DNA of 64,000 nucleotides from Apophysomyces variabilis (lineage: Eukaryota; Mucoromycota; Mucoromycetes; Mucorales; Mucoraceae), in NCBI GenBank assembly GCA_002749535.1, contig MZZL01000409.1, positions 398-64,397 of the forward strand. Reading direction: 5' to 3'. Positions 11,572 to 27,919 of the stretch are shown here, piece after piece. Made by a program: the position numbers and the translations under genes. The notes below the pieces were generated by a model. The model was not told the origin of the DNA and ran no database searches. It worked only from the letters and a program-made list of their open reading frames with translations. The stretch's first letter is position 1. The number at the start of each line of letters is the position of its first letter.

Positions 11572-12257
11572 ATGTCAACCGATCCATCCAAATACGTCTT
11601 CAACCACACGATGATCCGTGTCAAAGATCCTCAGGCTTCTCTGAAGTTTTATCAAGAAGTCCTCGGCATGAAGTATAGTTTTATGCGTGAAGCGCGAAGC
11701 AAATAGACTAAGGTTCGCATGACAGGTATATCCATAAATTTGATAATGAGGGAGGCAAATTCACTCTTTACTTCCTTGCCTACGTTGACTCTGTTCCGGA
11801 GTCCGAGGAAGAAAAGAAGAAGTTGGCCTTCGGTATGCCAGGTGTTCTTGAATTGACGCAGTAAGTCTTTTTCAGTCAAACACGGGGAAAAGTAAAGCTT
11901 AAACGTCGTATTTGTTTTTCCCCACCAGTAACTGGGGCACCGAGAACGACCCCGAGTTTTCTTATGCTAGTGGTAACAAGGATCCTGGCCGTGGATTTGG
12001 TCATATTGCTGTCCTTGTGGACGACTTGCAGAAGGCATGCGAACGTTTTGAACAACTTAACGTCAATTTCATTAAGAGACTGCAAGATGGAAAGATGCAC
12101 AATATCGCGTTTATTACTGATCCCGACGGCTACTGGGTGGAGGTATATTAAAAAAAAAAGAAGCAAAGCTCAACCGGGTAAACATTTTAATCCTTGTCTT
12201 TTCTATCGCCGGTAGATCCTGCAAAACTCGGCTGTTGCTGGTGCCTCCCCTATTTAA
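11572..12257 (+). CDS. GLO1: Lactoylglutathione lyase (glyoxalase I)
   Basis: Four exons (11572-11672, 11726-11860, 11929-12142, 12216-12257) give 163 aa. The enzyme isomerises the hemithioacetal of methylglyoxal and glutathione to S-lactoylglutathione in the cytosol, the first step of methylglyoxal detoxification. Family landmarks are all present: [19 protein letters not shown] at the start, [34 protein letters not shown] and DPDGYWVEI. The expected metal ligands are His12, Glu76, His104 and Glu150 (numbering from this start). The length equals a single-domain enzyme of the human or plant type rather than the duplicated yeast form. The last exon encodes only 13 residues. Confidence 0.93.
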
Positions 12258-13414
12258 CCGTCCGACAAAGGATATATATCTTCTATGTTTATAGCAATAA
12301 ATCTGGTTTTACTAATTGCGACATATCTTACTTTTCGCTGTAAATGTTCTTCTCACAACTCAATTACTGTTTGCTCTATAGGTATAGGCAAAGTCTAGGC
12401 TCGTTCACTATGATAGATTAAGTGTTAAGTATGCCTTGTACAGATCATTGAACTAAAATTTGCCCACATTGGGAGCCTATATTGACCTGTGGCTATCGTC
12501 CCAGTGCACCGTACTTTGATTAGTTTTCTTTTCCATGCCAGCCATAATCGACTGCATATTGAGTGAACAGCTGATCTGCTGGTCATCGGACGATAACTTG
12601 TCTGCACAGGAGGTCGAGAACGCTTTAACAATTCTATGCAGGGTAATTCCCGATGTTTTTTGTTGGGCAAACATGAATAGCAATACTGCTAAGGTACGGC
12701 AAGCCGCCGCCGCACCGGAGTTCAAGTCCTAGCTTTGATATTCCCATTCCTCAAGGAAGCTGGACAAGAAAAGTTTATAATAATTGTTAAGTTCATGCCA
12801 TGGTTAGCGATTAAACCATCCATTCTGTCATAATTACCCCTTCATCTGTCTGTTAATCTCAATATCAAGAGATTCATGAGAGCAATCAGTTACGTAAGTT
12901 CTCCATATCCATTTACTTAGAAACAGATTATATCTCGAAACGGAGCCCATGTAGAGTTGAGCTGCACTTCTCACTACATCCACTTTTCCAGATACAACTT
13001 ATCTTCTCGTACATTCATACCTCCCTGTGTTCCAATGCTGTAGCATGTGGGTATTTCCTCTGCATACTATACTAGTTGTGTCAATCTCCCGTGTGTTCTT
13101 TGTTGTACAAGAAACAACGATTGAATTCCGTCTAGGTAAGATATCCAGCTTTTTATCCTAAATCAGGTAAAATAGAATGTCAAACCAGATAGTTATGACA
13201 AAGTAACACGGTCCAGCCTGCCCGCTTTCGAATATGAGCGGACACCTCTCCGCCAGACGCCAATACTGCGTTTCAAATATTCCATGTGGTTATTGCTACA
13301 GGGGGGAAGATCTGAAGGTGACCATGCAGCGGTTTTTGTTTTATCCCTTAACAGTGGCGTTCGTCTGTGTCCTGTTGACTTGAATGGGAAACGGACCTTT
13401 GAAAAACGAGTGTC
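12258..13414. other. Intergenic region
   Basis: Holds the 3' flank of the glyoxalase gene and the upstream region of the small secreted peptide. A 66-codon ORF at 12535-12732 and its antisense partners show no domain. Nothing else recognised. Confidence 0.35.
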
Positions 13415-13422
13415 TATAAAAG
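13415..13422 (+). promoter_or_regulatory. TATA box of the defensin-like gene
   Basis: tataaaag lies 78 bp upstream of the ATG at 13500, a normal distance for an RNA polymerase II core promoter with a short leader. A strong TATA box fits a regulated, highly expressed secreted-peptide gene. Confidence 0.6.
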
Positions 13423-13499
13423 ATGAGCTCCCTTTTCTGCCTATTTATCTTTCTTTGTCCTTCATCACCAATTATCTCCTCTTCTATTATTATATCAAA

Positions 13500-13721
13500 A
13501 TGAAAGCCACTTTTATCTTTGTGTTCATGCTCTCTGTCGTTTTGTTTGCCGTCTCAGCCGCACCTGCTAACAAAGAATGTCACTGGAGCAAGGATGCCCA
13601 TGCAAACAAGGTCTGTCAAAGTTTCTGTGGTCAAGGAGGTCATCGATACGGTGAATGTGGCCGCCAAGGAATTTGTCTCTGCAAAAGCGAAATGGAACAA
13701 TACCAACAATACGGACATTAG
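13500..13721 (+). CDS. Secreted six-cysteine defensin-like peptide (73 aa)
   Basis: A single-exon ORF starts at the ATG closest to the TATA box. Residues 1-20 form a clear signal peptide (hydrophobic FIFVFMLSVVLFAVSA, cleavage likely after Ala20). The mature part of about 53 residues has six Cys at 27, 39, 43, 53, 59 and 61, spacing C-x11-C-x3-C-x9-C-x5-C-x1-C. The CxxxC plus CxC pattern and the GxC gamma-core (GECGRQGIC) are those of cysteine-stabilised alpha-beta defensins, to which fungal plectasin belongs. Such peptides act outside the cell, usually by binding bacterial or fungal envelope components; the target here is unknown. A short Gln-rich tail (QYQQYGH) follows the last Cys. The frame extends upstream to 13284, but that part lacks a signal sequence and overlaps the TATA box. 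Confidence 0.8.
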   Translation: MKATFIFVFMLSVVLFAVSAAPANKECHWSKDAHANKVCQSFCGQGGHRYGECGRQGICLCKSEMEQYQQYGH

Positions 13722-14374
13722 AACATTAGAACAAAACATCCAACGGCTCTAATAGCATAGAGAAATCTTTCAAACATGTATACCACCTTACATTCCCCCT
13801 TATTATAAAGATGCGACCTATTTTCGGCATAACAGAAGGTTTCAGTGAGCTGTTACACTAAGCACGAGCAGTCTATGCAGAGATCTACAAAAGCTGCTAG
13901 ACTGGGTGGGTAACCTGAGCTAAGGAGCTTCCTTTTCCGCGGATTCCACAGACTATCCATTGCGTTTGTTTTTTTGTTTGCCTATTGAAGAGGATATTTC
14001 CTAGGAAGGCGCAGCGTCTAAACCAAAAGTTACTTAGAGGCCCGTGTAACTGATCGTGTCTTTCGTTAGTGGTACAAGCATAATGAAAACAAAAACAACA
14101 ATGATGCTTTTTCCTGGATGCCTTCCATTTTTCCCAAAAAGAAGTCTGGGATTGAACACAGAATGTACTCGGTTGAGCGGTTATGCTGCACCCGGGCGAA
14201 TACTTGTGGTTTACTGCGTCGAGTAGATATCAACAGAAATGAGGGAACGTGGAAAGTACTGGGATTGTGTGCCATTTGAATGTTTCTATTCTAGCGGAGA
14301 GGAACCGAAATTTTCTGCAAACAAAAGTCAAAACAAAACGGCTAAAAAAAAGACTCAATTCTCTTGTTTGTTCC
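13722..14374. other. Intergenic region
   Basis: 3' flank of the defensin-like gene and 5' flank of the methyltransferase gene. No feature recognised. Confidence 0.35.
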
Positions 14375-14971
14375 ATGTCCGTCTCCGAACCATTTCTTAA
14401 GGTATTCCAGGACGCCGATAACAGTGCGCACGATGCAAGTCAAGAGGACCCTTTCCCTGCATACCTTGAAGGCATCGACACTAGTTTAGCTCCCTTCTGC
14501 CCCACTTCTGCTACAAGAGTCCTGAAAGCGTTAACTATGGCTAATCTGGGTCCCGATGACAAACTCATTGATCTTGGTTCAGGCGATGGTCGATTCTGTA
14601 CAGCGGCTGTGGCCGAATTCAACGCGTCGCGCGCAGTAGGCATTGAATCTGATAGCGAACTGATCCAGCTTTCCAAAGAGTTATGTCGACGAGTACTCCC
14701 CCATCAGTGCGATCGAGTGGCGTTTGTGGAGGGAGATCTTTTAGTTTCCCATGCTGACTCTGGCATTGTGCGAGATCCTTGTTGGACTGTCATTGTGCTG
14801 TTTTTGTTACCTGACCATACGGACAAGTTTGCCGACTTATTATTGGAACATTACCAACGTGGGGCACGGATTATCAGTCTAGTGTTTAACCTGAATGAGA
14901 TCGAGGGTCTAAACCTTGTACGATCTGACGAACGCGATGGAATATATGTCTATGCAAAAGACGGCTTGTAA
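14375..14971 (+). CDS. Class I SAM-dependent methyltransferase (198 aa)
   Basis: Single-exon gene. Motif I is DKLIDLGSGDGRF (about residues 64-75), followed by an acidic residue in GIESDSELIQ (motif II) and FVEGDLL (motif III). The catalytic-region strand is unusual: WTVIVLFLLPDHTDKF replaces the more common DxxxxY/F/LxP form, though LLP is kept. Overall it resembles small lysine or protein methyltransferases of the FAM173 (ATPSCKMT/ANTKMT) type, which have the same GSGDGR motif, but the substrate cannot be read from sequence. The frame continues upstream to 14249 without an ATG, so the start at 14375 is preferred; an upstream intron with a longer N-terminus is possible. Confidence 0.7.
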   Translation: MSVSEPFLKVFQDADNSAHDASQEDPFPAYLEGIDTSLAPFCPTSATRVLKALTMANLGPDDKLIDLGSGDGRFCTAAVAEFNASRAVGIESDSELIQLSKELCRRVLPHQCDRVAFVEGDLLVSHADSGIVRDPCWTVIVLFLLPDHTDKFADLLLEHYQRGARIISLVFNLNEIEGLNLVRSDERDGIYVYAKDGL

Positions 14972-15251
14972 TACAACGCAAAAAATTGGGACTCACATGC
15001 ACCCATCTTTTTGGATGGCTCGTGGTTATGAACCTGTTGTGGAAAAGGGGGTCCAATTGTTTCCATTCTTCCTTTTTTTGTTCCCTTTTCCTTCTTCCCT
15101 TTCATTTTCTTGTATTCTCCCCTCTCGCTCTATCTCAACACATGACTAGGCGAAAGTCTGTGCAGGATCTCGTAAAACCCTTACGAAAATTACACCTACT
15201 GGGTGGCCAACACGCCACCAAAAGGTTTGGTAACGTTGGTTTACCTAAACC
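14972..15251. other. Short CT-rich intergenic spacer
   Basis: Pyrimidine-rich promoter-like stretch (15058-15140) before the F-box gene. Nothing else seen. Confidence 0.4.
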
Positions 15252-17215
15252 ATGAATACTCATACGCCCTGCTCCACTCTTGCTCTTAGCGTATCGCCTG
15301 CTCCTATACACGACGAAAAACTAGATCATGAACAGCATGATATTATCAGCTGGCTTCCGCGCGAGATTGCCTTGGAAATTTTCGCATTGCTATCGTTTGA
15401 CTCCCTTGTCCAGGTTCAACTGGTACTAAAAAAATTAGAACCTTGTCATCTCCACTTTCTCAACTTTTCCTTGCTGAATTCCTCTCTCTCTTTCTCTCTC
15501 ATACACATATACACTTGTGTATTTAGACCTGTCGACTTTGGAGAAGAATTGCTCAGGATCCATCCATCTGGCAAATAAGATATTACGAATTATGCAAAAT
15601 ATACCCTGATCTTCATCGGCATAAAACTCGCCACCCTTCTCCTGTAACATTACCATGGCAGAGCCGTTACTGTCAAGCTGTGTCCGCCGCGAATTGGCGC
15701 TCAGGAAACGTTCAACGACTTCACATGATCGCAAACGAAGGTGGCCGTATCTTATCCGTCAAACTACGGAAGCATTGGCTAGTCACATTGGCCGAGGTAA
15801 CTAAACCTAGTAAAGACGGTTAATCAATGGATACCAAATCTAAGATATTTTTTAAGGATAATGTCGTTCGCCTTTATCAATACGATACATCCAAAGGATT
15901 TCAGGCACGGTCAAAATGGGCATTTGGTGATGCATCACAACCTACCAATATTGTGGAATGTGTAGATTTGCTTCCGGAAATAAACATTTTGGTTATGGCG
16001 TTCCGCGGATCGTAAGTTTACCAGTAAATTAGGGCAAAACGTATGAATAACCTGTTACGGATTTGGAAAAAAAAGCAAGTGTGTATTTTATGATATCAAC
16101 AAGCATCCGACCGAGCCCATTCAGATTTTAAAAGGTGGTAGTCATCCATGGTTTGTTCCTGATTCCATTTCCCTCAGCCGCGATTACTTTGCTGTGTCAG
16201 GGAGAAAGCCATCGGCTGTGTTTGTATGGAACTGGAGAAAAGGTGTTCGCTTGTCAAACAAGGTAAGTCATTCGCCACAAATGGCTGAAAAGTGTAAAAA
16301 TAAACCCTGACCAACCTATTTTAGGCGTTTGATAATCAACCCTACAGTGTGTACCTTTCCGGTGATAACTTGATCGCTATGAGCGTCGACGGACTCGTGC
16401 ATATCTTTGATTTGTTTGATCATACTAAAGATGCATCTGTATCCACTTTACTACCTCCATGTAGTATGCCTTGTTTACAGTATGATGGCGCATTGAGCGT
16501 GGTGCTGGCACCTTTTGCCTCTCGTCGTATCCATCATTTTCAATGGAGCAGTGCAGCATTAAAATCCCCGCCGACACCTCCCGAAGAAAATCCGCCTTCC
16601 GTCGTCCCTACATCATCCACCTCCACTCCGCATCCGATATTATCCACCAGACGCCGCCTGTCCGCCACCCTGAGCTCTTCCGTCTCATCCTTTCTGGGTC
16701 GTGGACAGAAAAAGCCAAAGAAGCGCGCCTCCATTGAATCCTATACAAAACCCCTGCGACTACGCCGTCACTCTTCTTACAACGATTACGGCTATGCCTG
16801 TCAAATGAGAACTGCTCAGTACATCAAGCAAGCGGAAAAGATTGGACCAGAAGCAGATGAAACGCCCGATTTGACAAGTCGCCTCAGGCTAGTCCACTCT
16901 ATTCGCACAAGCCCGCTGGGACGAACAGCTCAAGAAATCGTGAATGTCGCATCCCGCAATGGTAGAGTGGTCACCGTCAACCGACACGGAGATATGGCAT
17001 TATATGCGTTGAACGGTGCTACGGCAGCTCGTGTGACATTTAGAAGTTGCGATTGGATGGAGAGTTGGGACGAAACTGCACGAGAAGATGATGATCTTTC
17101 CGATGGATATGACTTTGTTCGAACACGATTAGCCATTGGCGACATGGGCATCATCTATGGCTGTAGAGGCGGGGCTCTATGGTGGTTGGATTTCGGGTGC
17201 AGACCAAGTATATAA
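15252..17215 (+). CDS. F-box protein with a beta-propeller-like C-terminal region (557 aa)
   Basis: Five exons: 15252-15422, 15527-15796, 15857-16011, 16076-16262, 16325-17215; the phases agree. The F-box spans about residues 34-75 (WLPREIALEIFALLSFDSL, then VQLTCRLWRRIAQDPSIW across the first intron) and would bind Skp1 in an SCF ubiquitin ligase. The rest contains short repeated strands of the kind found in WD40 or other propellers, for example VVRLYQYD, KCVFYDINK, AVFVWNWRKG and LVHIFDLFD, and probably recruits the substrate. A Ser/Pro/Arg-rich disordered insert lies at about 345-410. The substrate is unknown. The acceptor of exon 4 (aaaaag at 16074-16075) is the only one that keeps the frame. 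Confidence 0.75.
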
Positions 17216-17283
17216 GAGAATGATGAAAAAAACAGGGCTTGTTGTATTCTTCCTTTCAAATATACCATTGATTATATGTCTAT

Positions 17284-19044
<1,761 letters not shown>

Positions 19045-19541
19045 GACGAAGGGCGAGAAACTGGAAGGTTTTTTTTTCTGCCTTGTATGCAATGGATGAA
19101 ATCCTCTGTGACTTGAGATTTTTTCTGATTGGTCTTTCGGCCCATTAATAATTATACAAGAGGTGCGTTTACAAGGCAATCTGCATCACTTAAAGGCACC
19201 TTTGCACCAGCGAACAAGATTATTTATGAATGCAATACTTATCTTATTTTTGCGTAAAATATCAGCGAAAACTTTTGTTATGATTGGAATAACCATGAGT
19301 GCGTCAGCGTAAACTACATTGAATAAACAGGATAAAAGACATCAATTTTGACAGCATTTTTCCCACCTTATAAGATCCGTGTGCTACAGGTACTAAGTAC
19401 GTATGATTAAACTTAATAAAGAAATTGGATTTCTAGATATGCTTAAAATATGATGGTTTTGTCCTTGTCTTCCAGCGTAGTTGATAGGGTAATTAGTAAG
19501 AAGTAAACCACAAGTTGCATTCAATAAAAAATTGCTGTCTT
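19045..19541. other. Shared upstream region of Dus2 and U6 genes
   Basis: Divergent promoters: Dus2 runs left, U6 runs right. The U6 TATA box follows at 19542. No other element recognised. Confidence 0.4.
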
Positions 19542-19547
19542 TATAAA
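19542..19547 (+). promoter_or_regulatory. TATA box of the U6 snRNA gene
   Basis: tataaa starts 27 bp upstream of the predicted U6 5' end. A TATA box at about -30 is standard for RNA polymerase III transcription of fungal U6 genes. Confidence 0.75.
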
Positions 19548-19568
19548 CCCCGAATTTTGGTCGGTTTA

Positions 19569-19599
19569 GTTGACAAGCCTTCGGGCCTCTGTCACATAT

Positions 19600-19631
<32 letters not shown>

Positions 19632-19696
19632 GGCCCCTGCACAAGGATGACACTAATCTCCTGAGATGGACAGCTCTACGGAGCAACTTTTTTTTT
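19569..19696 (+). ncRNA. U6 spliceosomal snRNA
   Basis: The core is unmistakable. The 5' hairpin has a uucg loop (gacaagcc, ttcg, ggcctctgtc region). It is followed by ttaaaattggaacgat, the ACAGAGA box at 19615-19621 that pairs with the 5' splice site, the AGC catalytic triad at 19627-19629, and the internal stem-loop atggcccctgcacaagga. The segment after gatgacac (from about 19653) differs from animal and yeast U6 but could form its own stem. Transcription ends in a run of nine T (19688-19696), a pol III terminator. U6 is the catalytic RNA of the major spliceosome, which suits a genome this rich in introns. No intron interrupts it. Confidence 0.95.
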
Positions 19697-21982
19697 ATTC
19701 TTCCCGATTGTTGATTTTCGAAATCTGTGTTGTTGGTTCATTGGTAGCATGCAAACGACAATCAAGGCATAAACAGGATGGCGTTTATTTTTCTACGTCT
19801 GTTGGAATCTATATTTTTAATCATTGTACATAGGAAGGTGAATGGCCCTCGTTTCAGTAGGCCTCTTTTGGCCCTGACATACCGATCGATCAGTCGCAAT
19901 TAATTCTATTCAACAACTCATCCTCATCCGCGTATTTCATTGTCTGCCACCGGGGTACGATTTCTTCGGGAGATCGAAGTTGCACACAATGAGCATGATT
20001 TGCAGCAGCTGTTCAAGCACAAGAGTGTATATTGCTTATTTTGGTTTTTGCTAGCAAACGGATTGCATGCGCACACAGGATCCCTTCATGTAGCAAAACC
20101 CAGCGTAATGAATACCGGTTGTTGAAATACATGCGAGTGAAAAGAAAGGTAGTTCGATAACTTGCCTACCGTTAACTTTTGAGAGGTTCAAAATTGGAAA
20201 CATAAAGGAGAACGTACCGGTAGAATAAAAAAAGAGGAGAGTGATATAGGTAGATTCCAACGGATAATCCTGTGATCGAATAAAGTGAGCAGTAGGTGTG
20301 AATTGAACTCAAGCAGAAAGACTTAAATGTTTAACGATGGATTGAAGATAACAAAGGTGAGCGTAATGCTGTAGAGTGTTCTGGGATGTTCTTAGATTGT
20401 TCACGGTGTATTAAGCAAGAATAAGCATAATCATAATTGGATCGAAAGGAAAAATAGACCAAGTAAAAGCATAAAAGAAAGCAAGACTAGATTCCATCCT
20501 GAATGTCGCTCAATGACATTTCTTACTGAATCTACAGTTGAGCTCACTAACCTTTTGAAGGACTTGACCAAGCTAACCGGTAAGCAATGGAAAACAATAA
20601 TAGAGAAAAAGCAAAAAGAATAAATAGGTTCAGGTTGTCGGTGGTTTCTTGCTAATCAACAGAGATGCAGAAGACTCAATATATGACCGATGTCGTCCGA
20701 AACGAAATTCAATTGATCGCTTATTCACCCTTTCCTTTACAGTCAGAAATATCGCAGCACTCTTGTGCTCCGTGTAAGGGTATCATTCGTGCAGACTTGT
20801 CTCTCGTCAGTCATATATCCATCATTTCACGATAAGGCTTCCACCTTATTTTGTGATACGGTGAATGGCCAGTTTAGCTCGAAAGTTTACTGAAAAAAGT
20901 GCCCATTCCCATGTTTTCGTGATATCATCATATTAAATGCAGTTTTTAAAAGTCATCCAATGCTTTTATTCTTCGCCAAACATGCTTCTCGGAAATTTAT
21001 ACTTTTTCACTGCGTTTCAGCTTCTAGGTCATCATCACAGCATTTCTTAATGATGTGAAGCTTAGAAATGCGCAAGAATAGTCAACTGTTTTAGTATCTT
21101 CCATCTATCGCGATACTTTCGAGTTCTTCCAAAAAAAGAAAAAAATTCAGTTGTAGTTCGCTGCGTGGATCTCCTCCATCGCGCCTAAACAGGTAGAAAC
21201 ACCTACATCGAAAGATTGATGGCTCTTATTTGAACATAAAGTTGTTGCAGTTCAAGAAGGGAAAAGGAATTATACAAGGAAGTCTCGTGTGATATCCACA
21301 CATGGCATTTTTTTGTTGATAGTGTGCCTAAATGTTGTGCAAGCAAATTTTATTTCTCACTGCGACTTGTATACTGTATAGTAAGGGTATAAATATTAGT
21401 TTGGTAAAGTCACTGTAGGTATTGTGCGACAGATTGACAATGTTTGCATGGCACACTGGGAACAACTGCTTTACTGTTCTAATAACAAGAAATAAACATG
21501 TGGGTTCTATACTAGAAGCCGACTTTGGCTTGTCTGATGCGTTTTGCAAGATAAATTGTTCGTAACAAGGTAGCAAATGACCTAAATCATGTGTATATCT
21601 GGTCTGCATCTTGTCAGTGTTTATCGGTGACACATGATCTAATGTTGTCTGTCACCTGCAATTCAATACTATCTAATGCCTCTAGTAGTGCAGAGCTAAT
21701 TCTAAAGGAAAGTTCAATACTAATTAAGCATGTAAATCACACATAGTTATCTCTCTGCCAAACTAAACGTAATGCCATCCTGCTTTTCATAATATCTTTG
21801 TTCAGGGGTAATGCGACAATGAGAAATCCAGTTAGTACATTCGTAGGTGGTTTTTCTATCCGGGAGCTATGTGACAAAGAATGGTTTTCGCAACAGCTGC
21901 AGTCAAGCTTTTGTTTTTTTTTCTCTGCATGCAAAAAGGAGCCGGGTATACAAAAAAAGAGATTTGGAAGCATATTTAAATA
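19697..21982. other. Gene-poor, AT-rich intergenic region
   Basis: More than 2 kb with only short, overlapping ORFs on both strands (for example 21328-21633 and 21798-22091) and no recognisable domain, tRNA or repeat end. Unknown small RNA genes cannot be excluded by eye. Confidence 0.35.
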
Positions 21983-23533
21983 TTATACAGGTACAGAGGA
22001 TGGATTTGGAGCAATGGGAGCAGGATATGCCGGATGGTTAATGTCTTCGGTCATTGAAGGAATTTCAGCTTTTGTTTGTAGAAGATGTTGATTGGTGTCT
22101 CCCACAGTTATTTCACCGCGCTTTTTTCGTGCTTTGAGTTCCACTCGTTTTTTCGCCAATCGATAAGAATCCACACCACAACACAAGACGCTATATAAGA
22201 ACATAGGAATATACCAGAGGTATCCATCCACAAAGGCCATCCATGGTGACATCTTTCTACCTCCGTCCTCTTCACCTTCCATATGATATTTAGTCACTGC
22301 ATCTTGTGGCCCAAAGAATTTTGCCATCAAAAAGACGACGACAGCCATGACAACGCAGATGATGATGACATACAATCCGTTCTTTACTGCCTCAGCAGGC
22401 CAGGCAATGCCATCCGTTGAATGGGTACCATCCGTTCCTTTGATAACATGCACGGTCTCAAGAATAGAGAGTAGGATCTCTCCAAAGTAGAAAATAACCA
22501 TAATGGGTCCCTTCACACACCAAAACATGCCGTGTGCCGGGATACCACCGCGTTTCCATTCTTTTTCAAAGACGGCAAGATATACGAACAAAGCCGTCAA
22601 GATGATCGAAAGCGAGCAAAAGTTGATAATCACAAGGTAAACATGCGCGCCATGGAAATTGTAACTGCCAGCGCAGTATCTCCCCTTTAGCTCGGCAAAG
22701 ATGGATATAAATGCATCGATAATAGACCTATTAGAAACGTTATTGCTTTCTTTCCCTCATTGCTAAAACAAGCTGATTACCATAATGGAAATTGAAATAC
22801 AAGAATGTCGGTAATAACACGGTAATGGAGACCCCATTTTGATTTCCTACGCATGCGTGTGTTTAGTACAAAGGGTATGAGGCAATAGAATTGACATACA
22901 GATGGATTTTGAAGAAGAAAAACATTTTAGTGTGGACTTCTTCCTTTGTGTTCCCAGCTTCATCTCGATAAGGTTGAAGATAAGCCTGTAGACAGGTATA
23001 CAGATTGAATACAGCAAATGCTTCAAATAGCGTTGCAAAAAACATGATGGTCGTGGAATAATCATAGCGTAAATAAGAAAACCAGGCTAACGTCGCGTAG
23101 AAAGGAGGAAAGAGTAACACTCGAAGCTTATGCTTTTGTACGTCGGGATCACTGTTTGGCCATTGATCCAGTTAGTCATAGGAAAGAAATAACAAGCCGT
23201 ATTTTCGACTGACCAATAGTTACGTAAATGACGCCATACGATTGTCAGGGCAACAATCCATGTAATGGCAAGAAATGCAATGCAGACTGTCCAACCCACG
23301 ACATGCCAATTGTACCTGTTTCAGGGAAAAGAGAGACGTGTTCATATGGGCTTGGTCATGCGGGTTTCTGACTTACATGGGATGGCGAATGGCCTCGCTG
23401 AAGTTGAAGCCCGGCTGACTCCTAAGTGAAATAATTAATTTTACCATATCTAGATTAAAAAATTGCCTACGTACAAACCACCTTCGTTTCGGAGACCTGG
23501 AGTAGACGGGCAAGTGGCTGTTCTATTCTCCAT
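21983..23533 (-). CDS. Organic solute transporter alpha / TMEM184 family membrane protein (DUF300)
   Basis: Multi-exon gene starting at 23533 (MENRTATCPSTPGL) and ending at 21983. The conserved segments are FNFSEAIRHPMYNWHVVGWT with a first membrane helix after it, LLFPPFYATLAWFSYLRYDY, FATLFEAFAVFNLYTCLQAY, GMFWCVKGPIMVIFYFGEI and a last helix YLWYIPMFLYSVL. Together they give about seven membrane spans, as in the Ostalpha family (PF03619). Animal members export bile acids and steroids as heteromers, and TMEM184 proteins sit in endosomes or vacuoles; the fungal substrate is not known. The C-terminal tail is cytosolic, basic after the last helix, then Pro-rich. The first splice join is the least certain. 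Confidence 0.85.
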
Positions 23534-25317
23534 AAGTAGAGGGAAAAAGAGAAAAAAGGAAGAAAAGAAACAAAAGAGTCGCGTTTCCTAATGTCCGCGG
23601 GTACGGCAACTTTAAATAACTAAACCATCTGTCAGGTTCACTGTGGCGTTGCGTTAAGAGTATCTGTTTCACAAAAAGCGTTTCTCTTGGCATCGCCTCA
23701 AGCCGCCACTTCCGTTTGAAGCGGAGAGAAAATCATGCCTCAATCCGCCCAATACACATAAATTACTTTGAAAAGGAAGAAATAGAAGAACTACAAACTA
23801 GTTTATCTTCTATTTGTTCACAACTCCATTTACACAAATGAAGAGATAATAGTAATAGAAAGAGCTACTGTTTGGCGGCCAAAGTAGGTGTCGGACTTGT
23901 AGTCCCAGGTTGCTATCACTAGGTCCTACTAAGTGTTGTCTGTGCCCCCCGCCAGACAACAAACCAGATATATCCCACTCGCCTTCTGGTCTGTGTTTCA
24001 CAACGAATGCTGTGTTCTTGTGCAGCATGTAGGACAAAGAGGAGGTGATGTACCTAATGATACACCGGGAAAAATACATTCTCCTCGCATAGACTGGAAT
24101 TTTCATATGGAACCTCCTCATCCTTTTCCCATCGATATCGCAATAGCTCCTGCGTTGGTCCCTAACTTAATAACTTACTACCCTTTACTAGTACCGTCTT
24201 TTGCAAATATAAAAATAGCTGCAGCGGGCATTATTTTTCAACGAAGGGTTCCGTGACTTTCGGGCATTTATTTTTTGGCTGTGAAACCCACCGGCAATTC
24301 GCTAAAGATCTGTGCTGTGGCGAAGGAAAAACCTTTGTGTTATCATTTTGACTATAGAAGCTTCATGGAGCTGTACTCCATTTCTAAAATCAAACGATCT
24401 CCTTTTGTACTACCTATCAGCCGCTATATCACCTAGTTTTGTTGCGTTGGCCGTACCCGTTCATGCACAAAGATGCTCATCCTCTTTCGGACTGAAAGCT
24501 CAACAAAGAGCTCCCGAATTGCCATGTTTAGCACGTAACTTATCAATTCTTTGTTATGACAGGTAAATATTACTCTTGGTTCTACGACCCGACAAAGAGA
24601 ACCACGGTGTATGTCGAGCCTGCGAAATCTTCAGTATTCACTGGCAACATAGCAATTTACATGGTCAAGTTAGTAGCCTTACCTGCATTATCAGCATCCA
24701 CGTAAAAATAGCATCAACAACGGCAGATGCTGACTAGAGACGTTGTGTAAGTCATGCTAGGAGTCGTTACTTGCATTTCACACAGCTGATGGTACGATGG
24801 TCACCTGAAATTTCATAAATGTTAACGATAGCATCCACTGCCCTATGTGTAAAATACATGCTTTAATCCAAAAGAAGAAAAATTTAGCTTACAGTAGCGT
24901 TATCTTGCGGTGCGCTATCCGACGTCCAATAATTTACGTTAAGTATAATACATCAGACTGTTAAAACTACAGAAGGTCGTAAACAGGGCTAAGCTAAGAT
25001 GTTCTCTCTCTTGCTTCATCTCCGTAAAACTCAATCTTGGAATAACTGCACCTTACTATCAATCCAAAGCACGGCCGTAGCGTACATTACCCAATTTATG
25101 GATTAAAGATACTAATTTTCGAGCAAGAAATTTGTACTCCATGAAAGCCATAGTTGCCTCGTCATAAGCTGAGTAGGATCATGCTCAAGCGATAAAATAA
25201 GAGACGTCATCGTAACGAGGGAAGCAACAACTTTAATCTTAATAATGAAAAGAGGTTTCAACCTCATAATAGCTATCTACAAATAACAAAAGTATGCAAT
25301 GAAAATAGAACTTCCGC
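23534..25317. other. Intergenic region
   Basis: 5' flank of the OST-alpha-like gene and 3' flank of MCM7. Short ORFs at 23933-24566 lack domains. No RNA gene or repeat recognised. Confidence 0.35.

Positions 25318-27919
<2,602 letters not shown>

Noticed and set aside
12535..12732. Small ORF between glyoxalase and defensin-like gene
   Set aside because: No domain, signal peptide, splice partner or promoter motif supports it.
13284..13499. N-terminal extension of the defensin-like ORF
   Set aside because: The extension overlaps the TATA box and would place the signal peptide inside the protein.
19393..19686. 97-aa minus-strand ORF
   Set aside because: It is antisense to the U6 snRNA gene and its length is chance.
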